Origin: Lineus longissimus
Taxonomy: Eukaryota > Nemertea > Pilidiophora > Heteronemertea > Lineidae
Length of the DNA: 64,000 nucleotides
Direction of reading: 5' to 3'
NCBI RefSeq assembly: GCF_910592395.1
Contig: NC_088308.1
Coordinates: forward strand, 24,197,501 to 24,261,500
Shown: positions 38,901-50,500 of the stretch, piece after piece
How the letters are laid out: each line of letters begins with the position of its first letter
How positions within the stretch are numbered: the first letter of the stretch is position 1
Notes under the pieces: model-generated
Told to the model about the DNA's origin: nothing
What the model saw: only the letters and a program-made list of their open reading frames with translations
Database searches by the model: none
Position numbers and translations under genes: made by a program

Positions 38901-39591
38901 GACACATTCCATGCATTACCATGAGAAAAATTACAAAGTGGAACCATTAAAAAGATAAGATACCTTTCCAAGTATCTGCAAAACCTAATAACGGTTTTCT
39001 TGAAGGAATATCATACAGCGATTGAGATGAGGTAACATTGCCAACCCATTAACATTAACATTAAAGTGAAGGTGTGTGGTACGAGGATCCATTTACCGAC
39101 CAGGATATATCGTTATTCTTCAAGATAGGCACTCAAATTAACGAATCTGGAATACCCCGTAATTCAAGATCCGACTAACTGGTCTTTTCGACCGAGAACA
39201 ATCTTTGGCAATTTTCATTGTCCAGACAGGTTAAAGCCACTATCATGACACTCGGTAGCACCTATAAACTGATGTCATTTGCATGGTTATATCCATGGAG
39301 CTTTAACATATATAAGGCTACTCGTCAAAGATATGATCCCTCCATTTCCGTCTTTTTGGTTCGCTCCGAAAATGTAATTACATCTCCGAAACTGGCCCAA
39401 TATATATGATGGACGAGGATTCGTGCAACAAAGGGGCAGTTTTGGAAATCCATTTGCAAGCCAACCAAATAGATGGGGGATTAAGTCTTGGTAACGTGAC
39501 CCTAATTTATATGGAGCTGATCGGTGAAGCCGAATGGTTCTGGTCAGAAGAGAACATTCCATTACATTGCTGGGTAACCTAACCGCGGATG

Positions 39592-39891
39592 TTATTCCAC
39601 CAGATGGCCAGAATTGTATCTCCCAGCTGCAAACATTGCAGTTTTAGTCATAACTTGATGCAGCAGGTCATTCCTGTTTCGCTGCCATCTCCAAAATATT
39701 GAATGCTCCTCATGCCTATTTTCCCTTCTGTGGGTGAAATTTTTGCTTCTTAATAATTGAACAGTCGGATGGCTCTCAAAAAAGGCAAACCTAACCGACA
39801 TTGTTTTTTGCACAAGCATACTCTTTCTTGATATTGTGTACTTGTCTGGTGTACGATGAAGTAAGACGTCAATACCACAAAGCTGTTCCAT
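39592..39891 (-). CDS. Possible small open frame, unknown protein, 99 codons
   Basis: It starts at an ATG (39891, reading leftwards), preceded by an in-frame GTG, and ends at a TAA. The product would be basic, with His, Arg and Lys clusters and a WRWQRNRND stretch, no signal peptide and no recognised domain. Length is within chance expectation. No promoter or splice context was identified. Confidence 0.18.
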   Translation of the reverse strand: MEQLCGIDVLLHRTPDKYTISRKSMLVQKTMSVRFAFFESHPTVQLLRSKNFTHRRENRHEEHSIFWRWQRNRNDLLHQVMTKTAMFAAGRYNSGHLVE

Positions 39892-42357
39892 CACGGAACC
39901 TTAGTGTAACGGATGCCAACAACTTTAAGAACTGTTTCTAAAAGAAGTACTTGAAAATCCAATCCATACGACACGTTTGGAAATGTCGAACTGACTATAA
40001 TTTTGATATAGAAACCCTGGCAATGTACTTCACGTAGCAAACATTCACAAAGTACGGCATTATTATCTTGATTATTCAGCTAGCCAGAAGGCAGCAGTGC
40101 TTTGAACATTACTTTCCACAAAGCCATATTTCATTAGGCATGTTGGCTCCGTTCACTTCTCTTGTTCTTTGAAGTAAGCTTACTGCCAATGAAGCTTTAT
40201 AAAGAACCGCATTGTTTTACTTTGAACCTAGCTTTGCTGACATCAGAAGCGGTAATGAAAAACAACAAAAGCGATGTACATCCTACATGTATATTATGTG
40301 AGCTGTGTAGATGAAGTGACATGCAATGGATGTTTGGGGTAATATAATTGAAAATAATATCTTTTTTCCAAAGTATCTAGAAAACAATGCGGGAAACTTA
40401 GGCAAGCACATATAGTCGTCAGCTGGCTTGGGGTGCAAACACTTAACTAGCTTTTGATAAAGCATGTCACTTGGATGTGTTTTGCAAGAAGAACATGTTC
40501 CAAACTATACCGACACTGTGCCGCTCATTCTGTCTGAAATTGTAAAGCCTTCCTTGGTCACATTACTTAGTACATACCTAATTTACATAGAGATTTTCCC
40601 ATCAGTTAGCATGGTAAGGTTTCCTATCCGCAATGGAGATATGGGCCACACTTGTCTCGTGAAATGGGACGCAACACTTTAAAAGCGTTAACGTCTCCCT
40701 ACTGAATCTTTTTGATTTGAAAAGTAGTAATCAAAGTAACTTTTGAAGACACCTTCGTGGATAACTTGTCCCTCGTTAGTGTTGGCCATCAATCTGAATG
40801 TTCAGTATCTCAATTTGTTTCCTGGGCCGAATATCTACTAACAAAATAAATTGCGTCTGCATAGCGACAATAATAGCAAAGGGAATTGCCACAAAATATT
40901 AGCATTTAAATTGAACATGAGTTATCTACCATTTCTAAAGGAAAGGAAACTTTCAGGATCTTAATAATGGCCAAACGTTAAAAAAAGCTCTTGCGAAGGT
41001 GCTTTATTGCTGAACATTTTCAGTGTCATGCATGCATTATTAACACAGATACCGGAGACATGAAATTAAAAGCAGCCTTACGTTATGCCAAAAAGAAGCT
41101 GCCTGAAATATAATTCGAAGTATGATTAAAATTCTGCCAGTGAAGGCGAAATGTTCTGAGCGGTTAGACGCGCATTTGTCTTAGCTTATAGTTAAACAAA
41201 TAGTGCATTTTTCGCATCGTCAAACTAACATGTATTTTCAACCGATCTGCTATCATAAACATTGAAATGATAAAAAAAGATACTTTGCAGCTTTAATAAC
41301 CGTCTATGACCTTCTATTTTTAGCATGTAAACATGTCTACCCGGGGTGTTGTTTGTCGTGAACCAGTCAGTTCTTATCAAAAGCAGCTTTCAAACCGCCC
41401 CGAGATGCGTAGACTCGGTTCAATTTGATATTGCTCATTTTGCGCTACGTTCGCTGTAAGAGGATACCGTTTTTATTGAATAGACGTTTAAGAATGGGAT
41501 TATCATTGAGGGAAAAGTTGTCAAATAAGATCTTTCCCGCTTTTTCTTGCCCTGTTGCTGAGCTTGAATAGTGAGGAAAAATTAAGCCATTTGGTGATAG
41601 AACTTCAGCATTGGACACATTTGCAGAGTATTTTCACAGATTCTGAACTGATACAATTTCTTTAGCTTGCATTACTGCATAGGTCATTTATCACATGCTG
41701 CATTGTATAGAAGGTTCACAGTAAAGTGAATATTTTCGTTCAAGGGATAAAAAGACGTCGTACCTATGAATGAGCAGTATCAGGTTTATTTTGCCGAAGA
41801 ACGTTGTTTATTTGATACTCGTATTTGCAATGACAAAGTTTCTGATGTCATAATTAGACTCGTTATTTTCATATGTAGCATTTAACCATTAGGCTGCACA
41901 CAGATGAGCCGATCCTGAAAGTTACTTAATGTTTGCAACGAATAAGCTGCGATGGTAAAATTACAGTCAGCGTTATTCATAACATGTCGTCGGCCAAAAT
42001 TTTAAGCAATGATATTCGCTACGCCGTAATGAATATTGAATTGCGGATTTCACCACGAAAATCGATGCAGATTTTTCTTTAGGTAGTCTTGCGACTGATT
42101 GGCATGTTGACGATTGCCTTGCAATGACAAAGATACATCCAGAATCATCGAATCATCCAGATTTGTGAATTATTGGAACATGTCACATTCGCCAAGTTTC
42201 TAGAAATTAATCCGATTTTTAAAAAAATGAGATAACTTATTTACGCTATGTAGTATAGATGAGAAAAAAATGCATCGAGGTCTAGTGAATGATTAAGACC
42301 ACATTTGCAAATCGTTACAAATTCGGTTTGGTAAAGAAAAAAAACTAAATTGGAAGT
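39892..42357. other. Non-coding stretch
   Basis: Nothing recognisable. A tRNA A-box-like word (GAGCGGTTAGACGCGC) occurs at about 41158-41173, but no B box follows at the right distance. Confidence 0.5.
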
Positions 42358-42798
42358 TTGCAGTTTCACTCAAAGTTTGCCTCTCCCAACATTACACACG
42401 TCTTCTCCTTTGCTTCGCTGTACCCAAGCCTTTGGTCATTTATTACCAACATGACCCGCTCTGTATCAATTTACATCATGAAGACGCGAGGAAACCCAAT
42501 AAAGCACGCATGGCAGCAGCTCGCAACTAACGAGGGACTCTATGAAATTGTCTTTACGAGGAACGAAATTAAATCAGTGTCCAACACTTTGAGAAATGGC
42601 AATGTAGAGGGATTTATATTGAAAAGCCAATGTGACCTTTCTGTAGTCGTTTTCGCGACAGCGGCTAGAAATGTCGGCCTCGCGCAATCATTTTTATGGC
42701 AATTGGGCGATTGCAAGGGAAATTTAGGAGAATATGCTGCGCTGTTTTTCATCTGCAAGACAAGATTGAACGCTATTGCTTTTCATATGTCAACCTAA
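42358..42798 (+). CDS. Longest non-repeat open frame, 146 codons, unknown
   Basis: The frame opens at a TTG preceded by GTTTGCAG, which could be a 3' splice site, and ends at a TAA. The first in-frame ATGs are at about residues 32 and 41. Codon choice looks more gene-like than in neighbouring frames, with many C- or G-ending codons and few rare-looking runs. The product has no signal peptide, no cysteine pattern and no domain that I recognise. A frame this long is expected roughly once by chance in such a window. It is a candidate terminal exon or an old mobile-element relic. Confidence 0.28.
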   Translation: MQFHSKFASPNITHVFSFASLYPSLWSFITNMTRSVSIYIMKTRGNPIKHAWQQLATNEGLYEIVFTRNEIKSVSNTLRNGNVEGFILKSQCDLSVVVFATAARNVGLAQSFLWQLGDCKGNLGEYAALFFICKTRLNAIAFHMST

Positions 42799-43222
42799 GA
42801 CTGGTCACGATAACGTGGTGTTTGCATCTTCCATCTTGTTGACGAGTTATTAATAATTTGGTCATCATTTTCCCGGTCTGCGAATATTATAATTGAAGAA
42901 TAATTAACAGATCTGTCGGATCGTTTGAAGTACGATCACGGTGGAAAATCGAATCGATACCATACATGTTACTGACAACAATAGTCTCGCCCGAATCAAT
43001 GCTCAAACGATAGAGGGGCGAGATGCAGTCCTTACACCCCTCACCAGTTTTGACGTAGGTTTTGCCAAAATCATCATGATGTCTTGCGATCCCTTGGGTT
43101 TCCAGCTTCTTCTGAGATATTGTTTGACATGTAGCCATGATGTTCCCAATAACAGAGGCTGTCTCTAAGATAGAAATCAATGTTTGACTAAATCTGAACC
43201 TTGCTAAGATAATCAAATCAGA

Positions 43223-43522
43223 TTGCCAGAGGAAGACACCCAGAATCAAACTAGCTACACGTCTACCCGCTTTTGTTGGCCAGACTCAGGTCGATACCAA
43301 CCCCTAATCGCATCGAATACGATGTATCCTTTTCCAATAGCGGCCATTGCGAGAGCCGTATGGGAGAGGCGGATAACGGCTTTGGAAGTGAGCCGATTTA
43401 TTGATGACTCTGACGCCCAATCTAAAGATTTCGGGACTCGTTCAATACAAATTGGGTTTTATTCTGCGTCGGAGATGCTGACAAGGACATGCGGCAATGA
43501 GGTTTTGGTTGGTGTGAGGTGA
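43223..43522 (+). CDS. Possible coding stretch, unknown, 99 codons
   Basis: It starts at a non-ATG codon and ends at a TGA just after GGTGTGAG|GTGATTGG, a possible 5' splice site (exon end near 43519). The centre (AAIARAVWERRITALEVSRF) is amphipathic and helical. It lies in the same orientation as the 146-codon frame at 42358 and in a mildly GC-richer segment. The 120-codon minus-strand frame at 42887-43249 overlaps the interval between them, so strand is uncertain. Confidence 0.17.
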   Translation: MPEEDTQNQTSYTSTRFCWPDSGRYQPLIASNTMYPFPIAAIARAVWERRITALEVSRFIDDSDAQSKDFGTRSIQIGFYSASEMLTRTCGNEVLVGVR

Positions 43523-45582
43523 TTGGGAGCATCCTGTACTAACATCCCATATCAGTCGCTACAATAAACAAATAGTTTTTCTATAGTCCCGGCCACACCC
43601 CAAATCAAAAGAATGCACTCTAGTTTGTCCTATTTGTTCGTTTTAAACTTCATGAAATTTTAATTGCCTGCTTGCGAGGTTGTTGGGAAGCAGAATCATC
43701 AAGACAATAACCGTAACGACGAGTAATTTCTAGTTTACACTAACCACTAGGATCGAGCGTAGTTGCCGTCGCGAAAATGCTCTAGTATGCCTGTAGATAG
43801 CTGCTCTTGCGTATCATCAACCCAACTGAGAACACCGAGCAAATGCTCAGCTTCACCAATGCATTCATCCTCGTGAACCTCTCGGTCTAGTTCGCCCATA
43901 ACCATAGCGGGAACTGGCAGCAGGTGATACCTTTTGATAAGCTAATGGCATTGCCTCAAACATATCAGCATTCACATTTCCTCCCCAGACAGACGTAGAT
44001 AGTCTTGGCTAATCCTTGGCCAGGGGACTGAGGAGCCGAACAGATTCCTATTCAGTAGCTTGGATAATTTCTAATTTTTATTTATATGTATTTGTGGTAT
44101 GTATGGCCAAAGTGAAAAGGAAAGCGGTTATATAAATCAAGATTATCAGCCAGGTGACTTTGTTACATGACGTGTAATGTTTGAACAAGTCGATTGATAT
44201 CTACGTGATCCCGACATCTGAATGTCGAATTCGAAAATGTCTTTAAGTATTTAAGGTGCAGAAAGGTTACATTTGTGACCCATCGATTGTCATACTTGGT
44301 TCAAACTGCTTCTTTTTCGTTCTCGAAGATCTAGTGGTAAGCAACACCCTGTGCTGTTGACTAAGTACTTCTAAAAGCACAGTCTGGCTATTTAGTACGG
44401 CGTTACGTGTCCCTTATCTTCCACTTGAATTCGCAGTGGATGTGTTATTACTTGAAGCAAAGAGGGGCTTTGTTGCGTCAACCTGCTTTCTATCGATATT
44501 CGATCCGACATCTGAATATTTCAGAATTTGTCTGTTATTGACTTGGGAGCACAGCGAAATCTTCATCCAATGAAACGAAATTGATTTCTTACCAAAAGCG
44601 TTCGATATAGTACACTAAGTTTAGTAAATTACATTTCGACATTTTAGTTTACAGGTCAAATAGTAACTTATGCATGGAAAGTTTTAAAGCACGCTTCGTT
44701 CGGCACTCTATAGTCAAATTAGGGATGCAGAAGCAGTCAGTGGTTCTTCAACATTTCCGGGACGACTTTCGTTATAATTGGTTTGCCTTTTCGTGGTTCA
44801 AATTAATATTTAGTTATGGATTTTTTTCTTTGCGTGTGCGTTTCAAAAGACACGGCCGGTAATTCAAACGGTGGCAGCAGTCATTTACTTTATCTTTTTT
44901 CTGCCACAGATATTGCGCTCTGAATATGCTCCATATTACATGAAAGTGGCATCGTTATAATCTGGTTTTGTTGGTTGTGAATGTGAAAAAGAAGAAGTTG
45001 GAATATTCACCGAGTTTTCTATGAAATGTCATATTACTGCGTTCTTTCTTCCAAAATTCGGTTGCGAAGTTCAATTTACAAATTATGGCTGGCAACATCT
45101 TACCTCTAAGCTACCTTTACTCCTCTATACCGTTAAATAAGCGCTGGCAGGCATCTACATGTACATGTATTTGATAGGGGAAAGTAGCTGGCTGTTGTGT
45201 GCACGCCGTCACACGCGTACCACCTGCGCGTACGGCGGTAGTCCAATATCCGTTGTTACTACACTAGCGTGTTATTTGGTCTCTGTAGTACGAGACGACC
45301 CATGGCATTTGCTTCAACATGTCAAATTATCTCATCCGAAAATGTCGAAAGTCTGCCACCTCTGAGGAAAAGTGTGATTTATCGTTTTAATCTTCGACTA
45401 TTTAGATGCATTCCGACCTTCATTAATTACGTTAATCGTGGGCCGCTTTACTTGTGGAATATTTCATTTTGGCCATCACGTAAATTTTGACATCACCGAG
45501 CTGTTTTGTTCAATGAATTGTAAACACGCGAGTATGTACATGTAATCAGGACTATGTTTAATGTAATCTGCCTCAGTGGTCG
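43523..45582. other. Non-coding stretch before the long transposon
   Basis: No gene recognised. Two similar words, GATCCCGACATCTGAAT (about 44206) and GATCCGACATCTGAAT (about 44503), lie 300 bases apart, but the surrounding sequence does not align. TACATGTACATGTA occurs at 45156-45169. Confidence 0.5.
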
Positions 45583-45591
45583 GCTAAGGAC

Positions 45592-45660
45592 GGGTATTGG
45601 TAAACAGAGAACTCAACAAATGAAGAACAAGAGAACTCAAATGATCGATTAGTTTTGCCT
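45592..45660 (+). repeat. Left 69-bp terminal inverted repeat
   Basis: It starts GGGTATTGGTAAACAGAG and ends AGTTTTGCCT. It matches the reverse complement of 47479-47547 with two substitutions, both in the ACAAGAGAAC segment (ACTAGGGAAC in the other end). The 9-bp duplication GCTAAGGAC abuts its outer edge. Confidence 0.92.
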
Positions 45661-45740
45661 ATAGTTGCACTATCGGCTGTAAGGCGGCGCTGTACTTAAG
45701 AACAACTTGTGAATTTTTAACTTGTTGTCCTTTCCTTTTG

Positions 45741-46314
45741 TAGTCCATGCAATGATGCAGAGTCCCTTCACCATCATGATTGGTGTGTAAGGAGATGTAG
45801 TCCCAGTGAAGCAGAGTCCCTTCACTATCATGATTGGTGTGCAAGGAGATGTACTCCTAGTGAAGCAGAGTCCCTTCACTATCAGTATCATGATCGGTGT
45901 GTAAGGAGATGTAGTCCCACTGAAGCAGAGTCCCTTCACTATCATGATCGGTGTGTAAGGAGATGTAGTCCCAGTGAAGCAGAGTCCCTTCACTATCATG
46001 ATCGGTGTGTAAGGAGATGTAGTCCCACTGAAGCAGAGTCCCGTCACTATCATGATTGGTGTGCAAGGATATGTACTCCTAGTGAAGCAGAGTCCCTTCA
46101 CTATCAGTATCATGATCGGTGTGTAAGGAGATGTAGTCCCACTGAAGCAGAGTCCCTTCACTATCATGATCGGTGTGTAAGGAGATGTAGTCCCAGTGAA
46201 GCAGAGTCCCTTCACTATCATGATCGGTGTGTAAGGAGATGTAGTCCCACTGAAGCGGAGTCCCTTCACTATCATGATCGGTGTGTAAGGAGATGTAGTC
46301 CTAGTGAAGCAGAG
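45741..46314. repeat. Minisatellite, 54/60-bp monomers in a 222-bp higher-order unit
   Basis: About 10.4 monomers of the type GAAGCAGAGTCCCTTCAC...GGTGTGTAAGGAGATG. Most are 54 bp. Two carry a 6-bp AGTATC-type insertion and are 60 bp, and these two are exactly 222 bp apart (45881 and 46103). The order short-short-short-long therefore forms a four-monomer higher-order repeat present about twice. Because 54 and 60 are multiples of three and the monomer lacks minus-strand stops, the minus strand is open for 223 codons with a repeating TSPYTPIMIVKGLCFSGT-like peptide. That frame starts at a TTG inside the nested insertion and is not a supported gene. Confidence 0.93.
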
Positions 46315-46865
46315 TGAAAAGTCCTCGTTCCTTTTCCGCAACGAGTACTTCTACCTTCTTCCAGGCTACGTGGGGTTACCACGATTTTATTACAAGGACG
46401 TAGTCAAAACCGAAACATTTCCAAAATCTTTTTCAAAACTGTTTATTCAAGCGAAGGCATCAGTATTGAATACAAATTTTCTAACTGCATGCAATAACAA
46501 TATTATAAATCTATTCGCATGCTATGAATTAGCAATTTGCCATGATTGGACAATTTGGACAGCAAATATCTTCCCTAACCCCATTAAAATGATAGTTAAC
46601 AACGGAACAAACAAAACGTTTAAATCAATTGCTTCTCAATAGACAGTTTTTAGGCACGAAATCGCGCATCCCCGACAAAAGTATTTCCGCTGAATGATAC
46701 TAAATCATTCGATACACCACGTTAACAATATAATAACTAATTCAGTTATTATCCAATTACAAAGATTGCTGTCCAATAGTCCGATATCGCAGCATGCAGA
46801 AATAAGATTAAACTCGAAGAAATTAAAGGGCCGATATTTTCTATATCCCGGGGGTATACTTTACA
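46315..46865. mobile_element. Nested 551-bp insertion inside a minisatellite monomer
   Basis: The minisatellite is interrupted in mid-monomer after GAAGCAGAG (ending 46314) and resumes at 46866 with AGAGTCCCTTCACTATC. Removing 46315-46865 and one AGAG restores the monomer exactly, so AGAG (46311-46314 and 46866-46869) behaves as a 4-bp target duplication. The inserted ends TGAAAAGT and ACTTTACA are inverted copies with one mismatch in eight bases. No transposase is present; the 5' part is open on the plus strand only because no stop happens to occur. The class is undetermined. Confidence 0.7.
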
Positions 46866-46896
46866 AGAGTCCCTTCACTATCATGATTGGTGTGTA
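46866..46896. repeat. Remaining part of the split minisatellite monomer
   Basis: These 31 bases continue the monomer cut at 46314 (AGAGTCCCTTCACTATC...GGTGTGTA). They mark the true right edge of the array. After 46896 the sequence changes to GGCTAAATAGC and no further monomer follows. Confidence 0.85.
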
Positions 46897-47478
46897 GGCT
46901 AAATAGCATTGTAGTTTCAAAATAGTAGAATAAATATTGTAACTTCAGTAAAATTATTTATTTGGAAGTAAAGGTATGAATATAGAAAGTACAAAATATC
47001 AGTATGCACCATTTCTATCAAATTCACATAAAACTTTAATTACAGTGTCAGATCAAAGTCATTGAGCAATCATATTTATTCAAACAGAACAAAACTTTAT
47101 GATTAAATGTTACCCGGTATAAAAATCAACAACAGTTGACAATATGCAACACTTTTAACTTCGATGATTAATCTTGTCCAGCAAATAATTGACAAATTTA
47201 GATTTATGTACAGTGATTAAAATCATTGGGCAATCATATTCGGAACCAACATTACAGATTACTAGTACATGTACATGTATTAGTATGCACCATTTTCAGA
47301 TGGTCCCAAACTAGTTAGCTACAAACATGACAAATGGCCCAAGGGCCTGGCGCTCAGCTGAGCTCAAAATGTACCAGAACATGTATAAACAACATAAAGG
47401 TAGCTAATTTACATGTTGAAATAGGCCCTGATGTAGGTCCAGTGAACAGGTGTGAGTTCAAGTTGACCGTGGTAAATC

Positions 47479-47547
47479 AGGCAAAACTAATCGATCATTT
47501 GAGTTCCCTAGTTCTTCATTTGTTGAGTTCTCTGTTTACCAATACCC
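47479..47547 (-). repeat. Right 69-bp terminal inverted repeat
   Basis: This is the inverted copy of 45592-45660 with two differences. The second copy of the duplication GCTAAGGAC follows directly at 47548-47556. Confidence 0.92.
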
Positions 47548-47556
47548 GCTAAGGAC

Positions 47557-50500
47557 AGCAACACTGCATCGTCGAAGTAGATGCTATGAAAAGCACTGTG
47601 CGTGGACATTCATACAGCCGAACCCATGTACAGAAATGTTGTCGGCACTGCGCAGTCGTTTGGGATATTGTTTTACACCTGTATTGTGCACTGCTTAAGG
47701 AGGTCCTTTCTGTGAAGAACAGAGAAGTATTTTCCATGTGTATGATATCGCAGTATCGACCTAATCGATGCATTTGTTTCGCGGAGTGCTGGGGCGTACA
47801 AGAACAACCAATTAGATTTGACTCACAAATATTTACGGGAATTAAAAAAAAAATTACTTTTATGTTTTCGTTGTAGTTAAGTTCACTGAATCGCAGGTTT
47901 GCCGAAGCGTTGCCATTACCTTGTGCAGTTCTGATGAGGAGTACCGTGGAGATTGGCGTCACAAGCTGGTGGATCAGCTGCGTAATTTCTGTAACTGAGT
48001 TCGGTAATTTACTGTGTTTTACAGTATTGTTCTACTTAACGGCACTGGGCAGGGCTATATATCCTAGTGAAAAAATATATCATAGGGTGAAATGATGCCT
48101 TTTCAATGAAGTGTGCCGGAAGTTGTACTCATGCTTACAGAAGAAAATACTAGTTTGAGAAACACTGTGAATGTATGTGATCATTAGCCAATTTGGTAAC
48201 CAATTTAGTGACAGTGATATATATTTATTAGCAAAATAAATCACTCAGTTTTTTAACATTTTAACGGCGAACGGCTTCTCAACTGTGGCATTTGCCCGTC
48301 TTGATGCTGACGTTTGATACAGCCGTTCTTAAATGGATTCGAACTTAATCCGTACATCAACTAAGGCTAAGATTGTTTAATTTGATATGACATGCTTGAC
48401 ATTCGCCCTTCCAATTACGGCGACGAGACTGTCAGGTTAATCATATTTTGATTTCAAATGGGCGACTCAAGACTGATAGTTTAGGAACAGAGCAACCTCA
48501 GGTTACCAACAGCGATGGAAATGTTAGATATGGTGGATAGGGATGCTCGGTTCTAGATCATGTTAGAAGGTGACAGTTTTTCGGTGCTGCATTACAGTTG
48601 AATTGAAAAAACGCTTTCTGAAATTTGCCAAAAACTTTGCTCAATACAAAGTAAATTGAGAAAATGGTGCTAAAATGACGTTGTATCACACTTAGGTAAT
48701 ACAGCACCTCGTGTCTCGAAGAGCCATGATTGTGTCACAAAACTTAGGATATTGTATCACTTATATTCATTTAGTTGTGTGTCATCGTTTCCATTTGAGT
48801 AAAGGGCTTCTCTGCCTCAATGGTAGACCTTCTTCTTCTTCTGCGTTCGATATTGGCCATCGCACGTTTTATTCCGTTGCCGTCACAAAGGTGGCGGTCT
48901 GGGAGAGTTGATTCAGCGATTCTTACAGCTTGATCTTCAGATCTGCTCGTTCAGAGTTTGATTTTGGGTTGCCGATACTCGGTATGCACACTATGAATTA
49001 ATACATTGCATAGACTCCGCATGTTTCCTCATGCGACACAGGGGTTCTACTGTGACACAATCTCTGTTGATAATTTGTCGTGTAATCAATGTGGTACTCT
49101 CTACACAAAATCATGAAAACACGTATTTATTATGCATGTATTCTTCGGTTGGTTGAAAAGTCACTTCTGTTTGGTACAATTTCTGTTGTTCAAACGATAA
49201 GCGATAACAAAGAATAACAGCACCAACGACCTCCAACATCTATGCATAATTAATCAACAGTATATTAGCCATGCTAGCGCTAATAGTAAAGTAGTGCACA
49301 TGCCTAAAACCCGATTTTATCATAAGGAAGCCATGTTGATCTAAAACATTCACACGACTTATAGCACAATTTGCGTGAGTTCTGGCGCAACCCGCTGCAA
49401 CCACTGCGCCCAATGGCAAGAATCAACTAGTATCTGCCACCGGTGCGAACTGCTTCAGATCTGTCTATCCATTGCTCTTGCTCGAGAAAGTCGATGGAGA
49501 GAATGGGCTGTGGAATTTTATTGTACCACCATATCTAGCAATAGGAATCGGTTTGCTATCAGGATTGGCTTCTCTGCTTGCCGGCTGTTTATCGTTTATG
49601 CCCATTTGTTTTAAACCGTCGTCTGCTCCTGCCCACGTGCCTCGGTATCATCTGGTGGATTTCACACCGAGGCTCGGATCGCGATTCAAAGGAGATTATT
49701 ATGGAAGAATGTCTCAACAAAGCAACACGTCCTCGTGTACGGCGTCTCGTCATGCGAGGCTTCAAATTATCGCCTGTGGATCTAACTAATCTGATATTGT
49801 GACAGTTGCCTGACTCACCAAGTGTCATGTGCCCTACAATGGTCGTTATACTCCATGTTCTAACAGTATAATATATGAAAGCAAATCTAATCAAATTTGG
49901 AGGGAACTGTGCGAGATTTCTACGGGGACACCCGGGCTTGTGTTGATGCGGACATATTACAAGTGTTGCACAAGTCCAGTGAGGACCCATCTCCTATTTC
50001 AGCATGATTCTGGATCAAAAGCAGGCAGCGGTTATGATATATTTGTGGCTTATCCTTCATCTACTCTTGGAATTTATCATACCTTCAGGTAGGGTCCCTT
50101 CTTTATCTCAGTGAGCAATGTCTACTGTCTTGTTGTATTTACCATTTTCTGTTGTCAGCTTATGCCGGGTGATTTATCGCTAGCAGTTTTAGTTCTGGAC
50201 AGCATCTCAAATATCAGAGTTCCCAATTTGTCAAAGACGTCATTACATGTGAGGATCAAGAAAGACCATACCCATATTGTTTCCCACCACCCTTTGGCAA
50301 AGAATCTGGCACGTTGGTGCTCGTATAATCACTGAATACGACCTCACTGTCAATCGACCACAAAATTGTGCAACCTCCAAATATGAGATTTGAAACTACA
50401 TGTATATTTTTAGAATAAAAGTTAAATTATTTTGCCGGTTTGACCGTTGTTTAATGCTGTTGGCCTATTCCAAATACCCGTTACGTGTTCTGGATTGCAG

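Larger units (their letters stand above)
28335..39591. other. Long non-coding stretch, about 11 kb
   Basis: No recognisable gene or RNA. Separate entries cover the hairpin at 32299, the palindrome at 33007 and the palindrome at 35931. An A-run occurs at about 29726-29735 and another near 38838. The stretch from about 33250 to 34350 is richer in G and C than its surroundings but has no open frame worth naming. The frames at 31825-32037 and 36110-36343 have no domains. Confidence 0.5.
45592..47547. mobile_element. Mutator-like non-autonomous transposon, 1,956 bp
   Basis: The element is bounded by 69-bp terminal inverted repeats and by a perfect 9-bp direct duplication GCTAAGGAC (45583-45591 and 47548-47556). 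A 9-bp target duplication together with long inverted ends starting with G is characteristic of the Mutator/MuDR superfamily. Merlin elements (8-9 bp) are an alternative. There is no transposase frame, so it would depend on a partner. The interior holds a 54/60-bp minisatellite near the left end, a nested insertion of 551 bp, and an AT-rich right half containing TACATGTACATGTA at 47266-47279. Internal tandem arrays are known in some Mutator-like and foldback elements. The intact ends and duplication point to a fairly recent insertion. Confidence 0.88.

Noticed and set aside
41158-41230. tRNA-like A box (GAGCGGTTAGACGCGC) suggesting a SINE or tRNA
   Set aside because: No B box (GGTTCGANNCC) follows at the required distance, and no cloverleaf can be drawn.
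45670-46341. 223-codon minus-strand frame encoding a repeating TSPYTPIMIVKG-type peptide
   Set aside because: It starts at a TTG inside the nested insertion and consists almost wholly of 54/60-bp monomers. Multiples of three without stops stay open automatically. There is no ATG, signal peptide or flanking gene structure.
47549-47962. 137-codon minus-strand frame next to the long transposon
   Set aside because: It starts at GTG, overlaps the target duplication of the transposon, has no domain, and is within chance length.
49589-49990. 133-codon minus-strand frame with a true ATG
   Set aside because: Several frames on both strands are open here. The product is Arg-rich with no domain, and nothing distinguishes it from its shadows.
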